Assembly (NCBI RefSeq): GCF_048544455.1
Contig: NC_133535.1
Span: forward strand, 81,964,120-82,028,119
DNA from: Silene latifolia
Taxonomy: Eukaryota > Streptophyta > Magnoliopsida > Caryophyllales > Caryophyllaceae
Direction: 5' to 3'
DNA: 64,000 nt
The position numbers and the translations under genes were made by a program. The notes beneath the pieces are model-generated. The model searched no databases and was not told the origin of the DNA. It saw only the letters and a list, made by a program, of their open reading frames with translations. This document shows, one piece after another, positions 1-13,599 of the stretch (positions are counted from its first letter, which is position 1; the number at the start of each line of letters is the position of its first letter).

Positions 1-1129
1 GGGTTTTTGTTGGGTGTGTTTGACACGGTTCAAAACCATGTATAGGGAGAGTTTTGGTTGATTTTTAAGATGGGTTTTAAATGTTATGATAAATGAATAA
101 TTAGTTATATAAATAGTAAATTGTTTTATAATTAGTTTAGCAATTTTATATAATTAGTTTTGTTGGTAATTGTATACGGTTATTATTTATCAATAGGTGA
201 AGGACTTGTTGAACGAGTTTATTGAATGATACTTTTAGTAGATTGCATTATTGGAGTAATTGCTTGTCAGGTAAAAAACTACTCAATCGATTGTTAATTT
301 TTTGTCGTATTCCTTGCTTGGCATATTAAGTTTATTGGAATGAATGTAGCTTAACTAATTATTCTGCTGCGCTCTTATATATATTGTGGAATTATTATCT
401 TGTTGGATTTTTCCGTCTTATTCCATTGTCTTATATAATATTGGATTGATTATATTGCTGAGACTGTCATTATTATTGTCTCTTGTGGAGTTGGGAATTA
501 TTGTCTGGCATGAGATGAGGTGAGTATTGTGTAGGCCAAGCACGAGGATGTGGAAGGGCCGTGGATCTGAGGCGGGACTGTGTGTCCTGGACTATGATTG
601 TGTGTCTAAAAGTGGAGTATGATTATGTGTCTAGAAGTGACTGTGTGCCGTGGTGTGAGGTGGACGGAATGGTGATTGTGGATTTATTTGTGTAACAGTG
701 TTATTGCAGGCTGCTTTATTCTTATTCATTGTTTAGTGTTCTGCTCAATCGTTTGGTTGACTGTGCATTCGTTAAACACCTGTGACGAACCAATTATTAG
801 GGAGCAGATTGACTGACAGGTACTTGAGATTAGCTGACTTGGGAGTTTATGGGGATGCGTGAGAATTTTGGCCAGTCTACTTAGAAGTCTAGATCACATA
901 GTTTTATCATTCAGTTTATTTAATTCCGTTGTGAGTTGTAATTAAGTTTTATTTTAAGTTTATTTAGTATTGGTTAAATTGTAATAAAACATTTATTCGC
1001 TAAAATTTATACAAAGTATTTTGGTTTGTTTTACTTTGTTATTCACTACCTCGGGCAACCGAGATGGTAACAGTCTTATTTATTTGGGAATGTCTTGCTA
1101 AAGGCTCCTAAATAAATGAGGGTGTTACA
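1..1129 (+). mobile_element. 3' portion of a Gypsy-type LTR (left part outside window)
   Basis: The segment ends in GGGTGTTACA at 1129. Its last ~90 bases (CTCGGGCAA, GAGATGGTAAC, GTCTTG, AAGGCTC blocks at 1051-1106) match the last ~90 bases of the LTR at 57553-58907, so it is a related LTR in the same orientation. No primer-binding site follows 1129, so this is a 3' LTR or a solo LTR. The start lies outside the window and no coding frame is seen. Confidence 0.6.
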
Positions 1130-1973
1130 AAAATGATGCCGAAGGCGGCGACACCCGACTTGACGACCTCAAGCATAGGCTATCCCTTTTCCCGGATTAA
1201 GGTTCAAGGCCACTTAAGATAGTTAAGATTGGTAGAGAGAGATGAGAGAATTGGGAGAGAGAGAGTTTAGTTTTAGAGATGATAAAATGAATCGTGGAAA
1301 TGAATTATCATCGCGTTTTATATTAACACGGTGTCAGACGAGGTAGTAAATGAAGAAAGTTAGACACGGCTTTATAAGCGTCTGACACGTATAGGCGCGT
1401 GTCGAACACGGGACGGTTAGTTAAGAGGAGCGTCCGTGCCTAGGCGGCTGTGGACTGTGGTCCCTCTCACCAAAAATCAATATATATATATATATAAGAG
1501 GCTTTTTTCAGACAATTCTAGAGACTCCAAGCTTTTTAAAACACTCTAATTAAAATAATAATATTAGTTTAGAAAAAAAAAAACAGAATTTGAAAATATT
1601 AATCTTAATCTAAAAAGATAAGTATCATATTAATATAAATCTTAATCTTAAAAGATAAAATAAAAGATAATGTATTAATGTATGTATCAAGTTACCTGTA
1701 TATCCACAGTAGTCAAAACCAATGTTAATGCAAACACTACAATTTTATTGTATGTATATATACATTTAAAGATTTGGTGCAGTAGTAGAAAAACATTCGT
1801 TTACCAAAACTTTAAGTCAACCAAAGCAATTGGAAATTAATAAGAGGAGACATAGGATATGCATCATCCTCTATTTACTAAATGAATAGGTGAAACTTGA
1901 GATTTTCCCGCTCAAATCATTTCACCTATAAATTGGGCCTAACACTTTGGTTATTCTATATAAATATTGAGCT
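1130..1973. other. Intergenic, no gene seen
   Basis: No supported coding region. It holds a GA-rich patch (1228-1270), short GTGTCAGAC/GTCTGACAC inverted words (1328-1385) resembling those at 17755-17946, and a (TA)n run near 1481-1496. The rest is AT-rich. Confidence 0.5.
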
Positions 1974-1978
1974 TTTGT

Positions 1979-4900
1979 TGTGACACCCTCAATTATCGCG
2001 GAAAAGTAAACACGTAATTCTAGAATAAAACTGCATGGATATGTTTGTAATAGGTTCAATTGGGTAAAAACCTGTAATTTTAAAACCTGAACCTGTTATA
2101 AAGATATCCAAATTGGAAGGTGTCAAAACATACAAGGTCTAAATAGAAGTTTCATAACATAACCATCGCTAAAGTCGCGAATAGCAAATTATACAACCAA
2201 TGTAAAGAGGGAGACATATGTCCCTAAAATGTATGTGACATAAAAAGTGTTTAAGGGTCACAATAAAATAAAGCCAATCTAGGTCCCAAGGTTACTTTGC
2301 TCGCTAGCTCGTCCATGTACCCCATATATGCATCACCTACCTGTCATTCGCATTTTATACAAATACGAAAGCCATAGTCAGTGGGGAGTAACTCCGAGTT
2401 CTCCCAGCCACGAAATGTCATAATTAATATAACATGTAAACATAAGAATATGAATATGAATAACACATAGCCTTAGCATATAGATGCTAGACAATCGTGC
2501 TTATCATGTGAACAACAATATAACGCCACATAGTCCTAGCATGTGAATACTAGACCGACTCATACTACACTATCATGTGAATCACATAACATCCAGGAAT
2601 CCAAACTCTATCAACCATAGCCGGCTTGCATCTCACCTTCTATGATTCATAGAATCATCAAACAAGAAAGGACAATATATCAAAGACAGGCATAAGTTCT
2701 TAGTCCCGTCAATAGTCACTCTGTAACTCGAGTCTATACCACGAGGTAGGGAAGGTAATCGAACCGGTATCTTGGCTCAGAGGTTCTATCAAAACATGGC
2801 CAAGACACAACACAACCCTAGCCTAAAATCTGCGCAGACCTAGACATGCGGATACACACCACCGCACCCAAGACCCACAATTTTATAAAACCATGTGAGT
2901 ACCCTAAGGAGTCCACCAAAGGGTTGGCTAGTACTTAAGCTGACCACTTACTCTCAAAATAAGTAACGAGGTCATGCCCCAACTTGGATATAAACCCACC
3001 AAGTCAGGAACACAGAGGCTATCAAGCAGTGAACATACACTCGTCAAAGACTATAAAGGCCTATCTATGATGAAGGCCGAAATACTCACCTAGGACCTAG
3101 TCCCAGCTAGTCCCAGTTTGAATATTTTAGCCCACACCACACAAGACAAATAGGACACCCAATTCAGCTGACAATCCAACAATATCTCCATTATCAATAA
3201 TAATCCAAATTCCAGCTAACCGTTAATCTCATAATTTATGAGAACAAGCTAAAATGGCAACAAGGCAAGAAGACTCAAGTATAAGGCAACCAATTCATCC
3301 AACAACCAACATGTGAAATGATAATTACAAATATCAAGGCATAACATAAATTTCCAATAACAACCAATCTCACCTCAAAGACAAACCCTCGACCCGAGTC
3401 CCGCGACGGGTCATCGGTCAAATCGAGGCTGACTGGTTTAAACCTAGCTTGACCAAACTCGTTCGGTCAATAACTGCCCACTCGAGTCTTGGCCTCTTTG
3501 CCCAAATTACAAATTTTATCGCAATATTATTCTCATGCTATTTCCAATTTCTATCATGTGAAAAACGAAAGTAACACATTATCAATCACCTAAACACTTA
3601 ACAAACAACAAACACAACATCAGCTACTAATGTGACATTAATTCGTCGAGTAACTCGGAATAGTTACCTTAAGCTAGCAAAGAGACAAGCAATAACTTGA
3701 GAAAGCTTCTAAAACCCAAAATTACTCTTCATCTTCAACCACATATGAGCCACCTAAAATAATTATGTGAAAGGACGATATTAACGAATTATCTTTATAT
3801 AAAAATATGAGACGGAAATTAATTTAATTATATTTTAAATAAACCAAACTAGCGTCAAAACAAATTATAGACACGGCTCTAAAATTATTATGACAACCTC
3901 AAACTCGGCCTAACCACCAACTACACATGGCCTCAAACTCGTGACTTAGCTAGGCCACGCCTGTGGCCCTCGACTCGCCTAAAAGCAAGCCACAAGGAGT
4001 CCGACACGACCACCACCCGACTACCCATAGCCACCCTTCACTCTACTTCATAACCCGACCCAAAAATCAGTCCAAAACAAACCCAAAAGATGCCTAAGTT
4101 CGACCCCAACTCCGGTCCTCAAATGCAAAGTGAAAACCCACGATGACACTCTCGTCCCCGCAAAACAGTACCAATCGTCCCCTTAAGACTCCATTCTCGC
4201 GCCTAAAAAATGATCCTAGCCGAGCCAACTAAGTCAGCATTTAAAACGGTTTTAGAGCGGAAATCCACAAGTATAAAGCAACTCAAAAACAGACCCTAAA
4301 GACTACAAAAATCGCCCCAACACAGAGTCCAAATTAGTCCAAAACAATCCCTACATGTTAGTATACACCGTCTCAACTATAAAACACACCAATTATCACC
4401 CAAAACAATCCATACATGTCAGCATACACCGTCTTAAATATACCACTTATTAGCTAGCATCCCAAATGATCCCTAGAGGTCAGTATACACCGTCTCAATC
4501 ATCTCCACATATCAGTATACACCGTCTCAACTATACAACTGACTAATTAACATCCATAAGGATCCCTATATATAATTATACACCGTCTTAATTATAAAAC
4601 AGACTAACAAATCTTATACAAGACCGTCTATCTCAACATCTACAACCGTCTTATAATAAATAAAGCTGAAAATATAAATGGGTTTGTAAAAATACATGAC
4701 GAAAACGAATTTTACTTACAACGGATTGACGGAAACGACGAGAGGAACGCTATGGAACGAAAATCGTCGAAAACGGATGAGAAACGGACGACCGAAAATC
4801 GATTTTACGAAATAAAAAAAAAAATGAAACGTGAAAAAAAAAGAAGAAAAAGGAAGGGAGAAGAAGAAAGAGACGTAGGAAATGAAAATGAGGCAGCAGC

Positions 4901-5468
4901 CTGCCAGCCTGCTATTTATTATACGTACGTTTCTTCGTCGTTAAGAAACTTCAATAGTTATTAAAACCGTTTCGAGTTAAATTTAACCGATTTAAGTAAA
5001 AGTTTCAGTAATAAAACGAAATCAATAATAAATAAATTTAATGAGTGAAAATAAAATAAACTCAGCTAGTTAACGGAAATAATACGATATCAGCTTGAAT
5101 CGGAATTATTAGCGATTTTTACGAAACTAACGGATATTAATAAAAATTGCTAATTTAGTGAAATAAGCTCAAAATAGCTAATTGAACGGTTTTGTTCCCA
5201 AAATCCATCTCGGGTTCACTTAAAAACAACTTTCATAAGGACTCGTAAAGAAACGGAAATTATTAAATAAATAAACTCGAACTAACTTCAATAAGCTCGA
5301 ACTAACTTTAAATAAACTTATTAATGATTATTAAAATTAACGTATCGAATTATGATGAAATTAATTAATTAGCTAAGCATATATATATAAATCGTTAAAT
5401 GATGTAATTAAATTCAAAATAGCAATTAAAAGAATTTTATCCAACTTAATAAAATACGGGGTGTTACA
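1979..5468 (-). repeat. LTR, left copy (3' LTR in element orientation)
   Basis: It is 3490 bp and collinear with 8134-11628. Differences are scattered, with visible clusters around 2363-2390, 3420-3475 and 3945-4110. Near its right side is a series of short repeats with the core TATACACCGTCT (4365-4600). A 70-codon lysine/arginine-rich ORF at 4752 is disrupted in the other copy and is not considered a gene. Confidence 0.93.
4355..4640. repeat. Short tandem motif TATACACCGTCT inside LTR (left copy)
   Basis: At least five copies of CAGTATACACCGTCTCAA or close variants, at irregular ~30-70-bp spacing, each followed by AT-rich spacer. The same series is present at about 10500-10810 in the other LTR. 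Confidence 0.7.
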
Positions 5469-8133
5469 ATCACCCCATCTTTTAAAAAGTTTCGTCCTTG
5501 AAACTTGAAAGTAGAAATGGAAGGTTATGAAAATAAAACTGGAATTGAGATCGGTAACTAAAACATTTAAAAGGTCACTTATCGTAAGAATCAAAATTCT
5601 TTCAAGAACTTCAATTAAAATTTTTCGACAGAACCAAACTCTCATCAGAGGAACGGAAGTGTTCTCGTTGCGCATTCAAGAACATCACATTCCAAATTCA
5701 AGATAAGGTCAAAGGCAAATCATTTGTATAAATCAAAAATCAAAATTCTTTCAAAAACATTAATGAAGAGTTTTCAAAAGTATAAGTCTCATCCATGGAA
5801 CGAAATTGCTCTTGTTGTGCACACAAGAACGCTAACCTTCCAAGTCAAAGACAAATTTAAAACCGAAAATCACTCGTCGACAAGAGTAGAACAAGTTATT
5901 AAACGTTTCTAATAACGAGTTCTAACATCCGATCAACGTTAAAATCAAAAGAAAAGGTAATCTACTCAAAATTTTTTTTTTTTTTGCAAAAAGCCAAAAT
6001 AGAAATAAAGGTTTCACTTTTAAACCCAATTGGGGGTCAAATCCCTGAAAGTGTAACATTAAACTTTGACAAAGAAGTCATAAATAGATCAAAGTTAACA
6101 GAAATTGGACAAAACTTAACGAAATCTCGGGTCTAGTAATTAAAAATTACGATAAATGAGTTTATATTCAAGGAAGGAATAGGGAACTAAATCAAATTTT
6201 CATTTTCAGATCTTTAAAAATAGGTTAGGTTTGCAGAAGTGACATAAACTTTTAAGAATGAATCGAAACTGGTAGCTTGAAAGTTTAGAAGTTGTACAAA
6301 AAGGAAAGTAACTTAGATAGCATAAAAACAAAGTATGTTAAGAGAGCTCAAACTTAAGTCTCAAGAGAGCTATAATGAATTTCATAGGGTAGAAATTGAA
6401 GTCAAAATTACAAGGATGTCAAAGATAGAGTTTCACAAGATACGAGTGTCAAACTTAAAGGAGGAGAAAGATGAAGCGAGGAAATGAAGTATGAACGGTA
6501 ACGCTTATGATCAAGGAGAAAAGGAAATTAGACAACAAGGAAACGCCAGATACTCAAATCTCAAACAACAATGTCATCACTCCACTAAGGAAACAAAGGG
6601 TAATAACCAGGTCAGGAAATGATAGGAAATTTAAAAAGGAATATATGAACATGTCAAGATGTGAGACTAAAAGAGTCGAATCATAAAGATAACTAGTTAC
6701 CAACCAGTAAGAGATATTAGAATTAGGAAGGTATTCAAGACAAGGAAATAACGAGTAAACTTTTATACTTAAGAATCAAATCCAACCAAGGTATGAACGA
6801 AAGGGAGGAAAACGATTAAATCCCAAACAAGGGTCAAGGTAAAATAAACGCTCGCTTAAGGGGTGATAAATCGGTTAGATACTTCTTCCACCTATCTTAT
6901 CACATATTAGGATTTCCCTAAAGCAAATCTACCACTCAAGTATAAAAGCATCTCTTTATCTCAAGCACTCGACACAACCTCAATGTTTTAAAAACCAAAG
7001 AATGAATTGATAAAGACTTCTCAACAAAGTTCTCAAGGAACAACTAACACCAAATCACATTCCCAAACTATACGGGATTGTTAACATCTAAAAATGGGTT
7101 TTCTTCCAAATTCATATTCTAAACTTATCTCATGTTTACTCCTAAGGTGACGATGCTCAACCTACTAAGCTTTCAAATCCCAAACATAAACAACAAAGCC
7201 AAGTTCTATAACTTTAATTACATAGGCAACTCATTCCTAACACAAAGAATCCACCAATCGATTATACTTACTTTGTCAAGGAACTAGGTATAAGAATCAC
7301 TAAGTATGTCTCATCACCTTACCTAAGTCTTTCTAACATCACATCCTCTCAAAATCAGGGTTAAGGGTCAGACACAAACAATCTCCTCAAAAGTCGAATT
7401 TTCCAACCAAGGTCAACATTCCTCACAAGAAAGAGTACTATCTAATGGCGTTAAGGAAGGATAAGCAAAGAACAAAGGACAAGTTAGGAGTACAAGCGTA
7501 GCTTTTAAAGTAAAACAGAAGGGAGTTTAGAAGGAGGATAAGCACCAAGAGATTAAGAATAAGGCGAGATACAAAAAGAACGAGAAACATCTTCGAGGAA
7601 GTAGAAACATTCTTCAAAGTTGAACAAATCTTCAATCCTCAGCAAAAGGCACTAAATCTTGATCTTCGTAAAATATAAGTGTCCTTTCAATGGAACAGAG
7701 ATACTCTTGGCGATCACTCAAGAACATCAATATTCCAATTCAAAGACATAAAAATACATTTTTACACCAACAAATGATAAAACTAATTATCAGACGTCTC
7801 CAATAACAAGCTTTAACACTAATTGACGTTAAAACCAGTGAAAAACATTAAAATATTTTCAAAACCTTTAGTTCAATTTTTTTTTTATAATAAGGGTCAT
7901 AGCTCCATTAGCTATAGATAAGCTCACGGTCATTGATCCAAGAACGCAACAATTATTAAATGACAATCAACAAACAGGTTAGTACCTAACAAAGAGCAAA
8001 CACAAAGAGACTACAACATAAGGTCCTAAGTCTACCCATCTTACCCATCTCTCAAGTTTATTATTTTAAGGTCAAGTTATTTATATTGGGGTGCACAAAC
8101 GTGCGTCGGGAGCAAATATGCTCTGATACCAAC
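5469..8133 (-). other. Non-coding interior of the LTR element
   Basis: This 2.66-kb interior has no ORF over about 100 codons and no recognisable gag, protease, RT or integrase motif on either strand. Diverged copies of a ~70-bp unit containing CAAGAAC and TTCCAA words occur at about 5640-5715, 5785-5855 and 7680-7755, next to the two interior edges. The purine tract for plus-strand priming abuts 5468 and the primer-binding site abuts 8134, both on the minus strand. Confidence 0.75.
8119..8133 (-). promoter_or_regulatory. Primer-binding site for initiator tRNA-Met
   Basis: The minus strand reads GTTGGTATCAGAGC directly inside the LTR end TGTCACA. This matches the TGGTATCAGAGC site complementary to the 3' end of plant tRNA-iMet and fixes the element's orientation. 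Confidence 0.9.
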
Positions 8134-11100
8134 TGTGACACCCTCAATTATCGCGGAAAAGTAAACACGTAATTCTAGAATAAAACTGCATGGATATGTT
8201 TGTAATAGGTTCAATTGGGTAAAAACCTGTAATTTTAAAACCTGAACCTGTTATAAAGATATCCAAATTGGAAGGTGTCAAAACATACAAGGTCTAAATA
8301 GAAGTTTCATAACATAACCATCGCTAAAGTCGCGAATAGCAAATTATACAACCAATGTAAAGAGGGAGACATATGTCCCTAAAATGTATGTGACATAAAA
8401 AGTGTTTAAGGGTCACAATAAAATAAAGCCAATCTAGGTCCCAAGGTTACTTTGCTCGCTAGCTCGTCCATGTACCCCATATATGCATCACCTACCTGTC
8501 ATTCGCATTTTATACAAATACGAAAGCCACGGTCAAAGGGGGAGTAACTCGGAGTTCTCCCGACCACGAAATGTCATAATTAATATAACATGTAAACATA
8601 AGAATATGAATATGAATAACACATAGCCTTAGCATATAGATGCTAGACAATCGTGCTTATCATGTGAACAACAATATAACGCCACATAGTCCTAGCATGT
8701 GAATACTAGACCGACTCATACTACACTATCATGTGAATCACATAACATCCAGGAATCCAAACTCTATCAACCATAGCCGGCTTGCATCTCACCTTCTATG
8801 ATTCATAGAATCATCAAACTAGAAAGGACAATATATCAAAGACAGGCATAAGTTCTTAGTCCCGTCAATAGTCACTCAGAACTCGAGTCTATACCACGAG
8901 GTAGGGAAGGTAATCGAACCGGTATCTTGGCTCGGAGGTTCTATCAAAACATGGCCAAGACACAACACAACCCTAGCCTAAAATCTGAGCAGACCTAGAC
9001 ATGCGGATACACACCACCGCACCCAAGACCCACAATTTTATAAAACCATGTGAGTACCCTAAGGAGTCCACCAAAGGGTTGGCTAGTACTTAAGCTGACC
9101 ACTTACTCTCAAAATAAGTAACGAGGTCATGCCCCAACTTGGATATAAACCCACCAAGTCAGGAACACAGAGGCTATCAAGCAGTGAACATACACTCGTC
9201 AAAGACTATAAAGGCCTATCTATGATGAAGGCCGAAATACTCACCTAGGACCTAGTCCCACTAGTCCCAGGTTTGAATATTTTAGCCCACACCACACAAG
9301 ACAAATAGGACACCCAATTCAAATGACAATCCAACAATATCTCCATTATCAATAATAATCCAAATTCCGATTAACCGTTAATCTCATAATTTATGAGAAC
9401 AAGCTAAAATGGCAACAAGGCAAGAAGACTCAAGTATAAGGCAACCAATTCATCCAACAACCAACATGTGAAATGATAATTACAAATATCAAGGCATAAC
9501 ATAAAATTTCCAATAACAACCAATCTCACCTCAAAGACAAACCCTCGACCCGAGTCCCGCGACGGGTCATCGGTCAAATCGAGGTCGATCGGTTTAAACC
9601 TAGCTTGACCAAACTCGTTCGGTCAATCCTGCCCACTCGAGTCTTGGCCTCTTTGGCCCAAATTACAAATTTTATCGCAATATTATTCTCATGCTATTTC
9701 CAATTTCTATCATGTGAAAAACGAAAGTAACACATTATCAATCACCTAAACACTTAACAAACAACAAACACAACATCAGCTACTAATGTGACATTAATTC
9801 GTCGAGTAACTCGGAATAGTTACCTTAAGCTAGCAAAGAGACAAGCAATAACTTGAGAAAGCTTCTAAAACCCAAAATTACTCTTCATCTTCAACCACAT
9901 ATGAGCCACCTAAAATAATTATGTGAAAGGACGATATTAACGAATTATCTTTATATAAAAATATGAGACGGAAATTAATTTAATTATATTTTAAATAAAC
10001 CAAACTAGCGTCAAAACAAATTATAGACACGACTCTAAAATTATTATGACAACCTCAAACTCGGCCTAACCACCAACTACACATGGCCTCAAACTCGTGA
10101 CTTAGCTAGGCCACTGCCTAGGCCCTCAGACTCGCCTAAAAGCAAGCCACAAGGAGTCCGACACGACCACCACCCGACTACCCATAGCCACCCTTCACTC
10201 TATTTCATAACCTCGACCCAAAAATCACCCAAAATGAACCCAAAAGATGCCTAAGTTCGACCCCAACTCCAGTCCTCAAATGCAAAGTGAAAACCCACGA
10301 TGACGGCTCTCGTCCCTCGCCCAAAACAGTACCAATCGTCCCCTTAAGACTCCATTCTCGCGCCTAAAAACAGTCCTAGCTGAGCCAACTAAGTCAGCAT
10401 TTAAAACGGTTTTAGAGCGGAAATCCACAAGTATAAAGCAACTCAAAAACAGACCCTAAAGACTACAAAAATCGCCCCAACATAGAGTCCAAATTAGTCC
10501 AAAACAATCCCTACATGTCAGTATACACCGTCTCAACTATAAAACACACCAATTATCACCCAAAACAATCCATACATGTCAGCATACACCGTCTTAAATA
10601 TACCACTTATTAGCTAGCATCCCAAATGATCCCTAGAGGTCAGTATACACCGTCTCAATCATCTCCACATATCAGTATACACCGTCTCAACTATACAACT
10701 GACTAATTAACATCCATAAGGATCCCTATATATAATTATACACCGTCTTAATTATAAAACAGACTAACAAATCTTATACAAGACCGTCTATCTCAGCATC
10801 TACAACCGTCTTATAATAAATAAAGCTGAAAATATAAATGGGTTTGTAAAAATACATGACGAAAACGAATTTTACTTACAACGGATTGACGGAAACGACG
10901 AGAGGAACGCTATGGAACGAAAATCGTCGAAAACGGATGAGAAACGGACGACCGAAAATCGATTTTACGAAATAAAAAAAAAATGAAACGTGAAAAAAAA
11001 AGAAGAAAAGGGAAGGTAGAAGAAGAAAGAGACGTAGGAAATGAAAATGAGGCAGCAGCCTGCCAGCCTGCTATTTATTATACGTACGTTTCTTCGTCGT

Positions 11101-11628
11101 TAAGAAACTTCGATAGTTATTAAAACCGTTTCGAGTTAAATTTAACCGATTTAAGTAAAAGTTTCAGTAATAAAACGGAATCAATAATAAATAAATTTAA
11201 TGAGTGAAAATAAAATAAACTCAGCTAGTTAACGGAAATAATACGATATCAGCTTGAATCGGAATTATTAGCGATTTTTACGAAACTAACGGATATTAAT
11301 AAAAATTGCTAATTTAGTGAAATAAGCTCAAAATAGCTAATTGGACGGTTTTGTTCCCAAAATCCATCTCGGGTTCACTTAAAACAACTTTCATAAGGAC
11401 TCGTAAAGAAACGGAAATTATTAAATAAATAAACTCGAACTAACTTCAATAAGCTCGAACTAACTTTAAATAAACTTATTAATGATTATTAAAATTAACG
11501 TATCGAATTATGATGAAATTAATTAATTAGCTAAGCATATATATATATAAATCGTTAAATGATGTAATTAAATTCAAAATAGCAATTAAAAGAATTTTAT
11601 CCAACTTAATAAAATACGGGGTGTTACA
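8134..11628 (-). repeat. LTR, right copy (5' LTR in element orientation)
   Basis: It is 3495 bp, begins TGTGACACCC and ends GGGTGTTACA, and is collinear with 1979-5468. It contains the same TATACACCGTCT repeat series (10500-10810). Being the 5' LTR it would hold the active minus-strand promoter. I did not identify a specific TATA box. Confidence 0.93.
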
Positions 11629-11633
11629 TTTGT

Positions 11634-12142
11634 AGAGAAAAAAAATATATTCAGCAAAATATTTTGGACTATCATATATATTTTGGGTTTTTATGTGCGT
11701 TAGATTTTACAAATCCTCCAATATACTAAGATAATATGGAAACAAATTAGATTTTACTTATCTAAAGTTTTTCCTCCAAAGTGCTTTAGCTTATATATGG
11801 AAATGGAAATAATTAAATTTTATTTATTAAAATAATTTTTCATTTAAAAATAACATTTTCATCATTAAACTTAAAAATATAATCTTTTAATAAAAATAAA
11901 ACAAAAACTATAATCTATACATAAATTGTCCCCTCTATTATTAACTTCGTGACAAAAATTTTTTTTATAAAAATAATATGTGGTAGTAAAAATATTTTCA
12001 TAAAAAATACACTTCATGAAATTACTCAATTCTCTTGATTAATTTTTGATTTTTAAAATTCATGAAATATAAATCTAAAATCTATTATAGTAAAAATTAA
12101 AAGCTCTATATATACTGCGCATTTGCGCGGGATTTACACTAG
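11634..12142 (+). mobile_element. AT-rich sequence ending in a Helitron-type 3' terminus
   Basis: The last bases hold an imperfect hairpin (CTGCGCA/TGCGCGG, 12115-12131) followed 7 bases later by CTAG and a T (12139-12143). This is the hairpin plus CTRR terminus typical of Helitrons. The 5' end was not found. The upstream sequence is AT-rich without genes. Confidence 0.5.
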
Positions 12143-12729
12143 TTAAGACATTAACCATTCATATTTGTAAATCATTAACCATATTCATACTTGTAAATTT
12201 GCAACTGAAATCACCTTCTCATATACGGAGAAATTAACTCATGAACCAAAACGCGCAAATATATTGCACCCCATTCTATTCCTCTTCCCATTGTCCCTTC
12301 GCCTATTTTGTCCGCTTCAATCAATCAAATTCATTTTTATTTTCCTCTAAATACGGGTTAAGAAAACGTCTTATTTAATAAGGGAAGTATACAAATTGAC
12401 TTTCTAAATAATTTTGATCTCAATTTCTTTAGAGTTCAATAGATTCCTCTTTGCCATTCAAGACTACCACCACTTTCCGCATATTCCGAGGTGAGTTCAT
12501 ATAATGGGTGATATTAAAACTGAAGTTTTACAAGTTATGAATGTAATTTTTTTACAAGACATGACTATAGTAGTCCGTAGTCCGTACTGTAGTAGCAGCA
12601 AAATCAGCCGTTAAAATAGGTGTTTCACAAATCACAATAGTCATAAACTTATGTTAGCAAGACTTTGTATGCAAAATTATTGAAGCTTCATTGTAAAAAG
12701 AACAACTGGTGTGATATTGTAATAAGGTC
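12143..12729. other. Intergenic; possible untranslated exon, otherwise nothing
   Basis: A CT-rich stretch at 12270-12345 and a sequence ending CCGAG|GTGAGT at 12486-12496 resemble a plant 5' untranslated exon with a splice donor. There is no coding support and no obvious partner exon. Confidence 0.3.
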
Positions 12730-12737
12730 ATGGACTT

Positions 12738-13054
12738 AGAGCATCCGCAAAGGTGAGGCTCTTCATATTTTTTGTTTCATTTTCTTATTCGTCCATCCCA
12801 TTTTCCACTAACTTTTCCATTTACCCTTCCCAATTCATATCTACATTTATGCAAAAATGGGGTTCCCCAACACACACCCAAATATATGGGAACCTCCCCA
12901 AAAGAACACAAATTATCCTTATTTTTCTTTTGGGGACCTGCTCTACAAATGGTGGAGCCTCTAATTAAGGGGAAGTGTGTGCAATAATGAGGCTGCCCAT
13001 TTGAGGAGAGAGATGACATATGGGGAGGCACCTCCCCACCTTTGTGGATGCTCT
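12738..13054. mobile_element. hAT-like MITE, about 317 bp
   Basis: The termini are inverted: AGAGCATCCGCAAAGGTG at the left and CACCTTTGTGGATGCTCT at the right. Flanking 8-bp words ATGGACTT (12730-12737) and ATAGAGTT (13055-13062) agree at 6 of 8 positions, consistent with an aged hAT-type 8-bp target duplication. The overlapping short ORFs inside are chance frames. Confidence 0.7.
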
Positions 13055-13062
13055 ATAGAGTT

Positions 13063-13453
13063 ATGGGAATGACTTGGGAAAAAGGGAAATTCCTTTAGAA
13101 AAATTCCCTATTTTGTAATTTGTTAATATAGTAATAAGATTTTATAATATTGTTCCTAATATCATTCTTTATGATTAAATTTAATTAGAATATGATAAAA
13201 TTACGGTGTCGGTTTTTTTAATTGAATATATGTTCTTTGTACCAAGAGCTGTACTGTAACATACATTCATTTCATTTTTCTAACAAAATTTGTGCATCAA
13301 TAATGAGCATGGACAATGCAATATGGTGAAGAACTTGAGTAAAATGAAGGCTTGTGCAATACATATAAAACCTCGCTACCACAGTGACAAAAAAAGGAGC
13401 ACCTAATTGTCAGTGTGTTAATCCTTATCTTGGGTATCTTGCTTATGTTTTTA
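13063..13453. other. Intergenic, no gene seen
   Basis: AT-rich sequence without a supportable reading frame, RNA gene or clear repeat. Confidence 0.4.
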
Positions 13454-13481
13454 CTAGTATTGGTGCCCGACTTCGCCCGGG
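13454..13481 (-). mobile_element. Helitron-type 3' terminus (minus strand)
   Basis: On the minus strand a hairpin (GCCCGGGCGAAGTCGGGC) is followed by ACCAATACTAG, giving hairpin plus CTAG. The element would extend rightwards; its 5' end was not identified. Confidence 0.55.
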
Positions 13482-13599
13482 CTACCTCTACTTACCATTA
13501 ATTAATTTTTTTTCATTAAATAAAATTACTTAAAAGTTGCATAACCCGTAAATTTATCATTAATATATTTTTTTTATGACATATCCTAAAATTACGATG

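Larger units (their letters stand above)
1974..11633 (-). mobile_element. Complete non-autonomous LTR retrotransposon (LARD-like)
   Basis: Two direct ~3.5-kb repeats (1979-5468 and 8134-11628) flank a 2665-bp interior. The element is bounded by the 5-bp target duplication TTTGT (1974-1978 and 11629-11633). LTR termini are TGTGACACCC and GGGTGTTACA on the + strand. The interior end at 8119-8133 reads GCTCTGATACCAAC. On the minus strand this is GTTGGTATCAGAGC, the tRNA-iMet primer site, so the element is transcribed right to left. The opposite interior edge gives a minus-strand purine-rich tract, AAAAGATGGGGTGAT. No gag or pol frame is present. LTRs longer than the interior and absence of coding fit a large retrotransposon derivative mobilised by a Gypsy relative. 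The LTRs look nearly identical by eye, which suggests fairly recent insertion. Confidence 0.93.

Noticed and set aside
4752..4964. Lysine/arginine-rich 70-codon ORF in the left LTR.
   Set aside because: The corresponding frame in the right LTR is broken by a single-base indel in the A-run, and LTRs of this family have no gene there.
12753..13031. Three overlapping ORFs on both strands.
   Set aside because: All lie within the hAT-like MITE and show no conserved domain.
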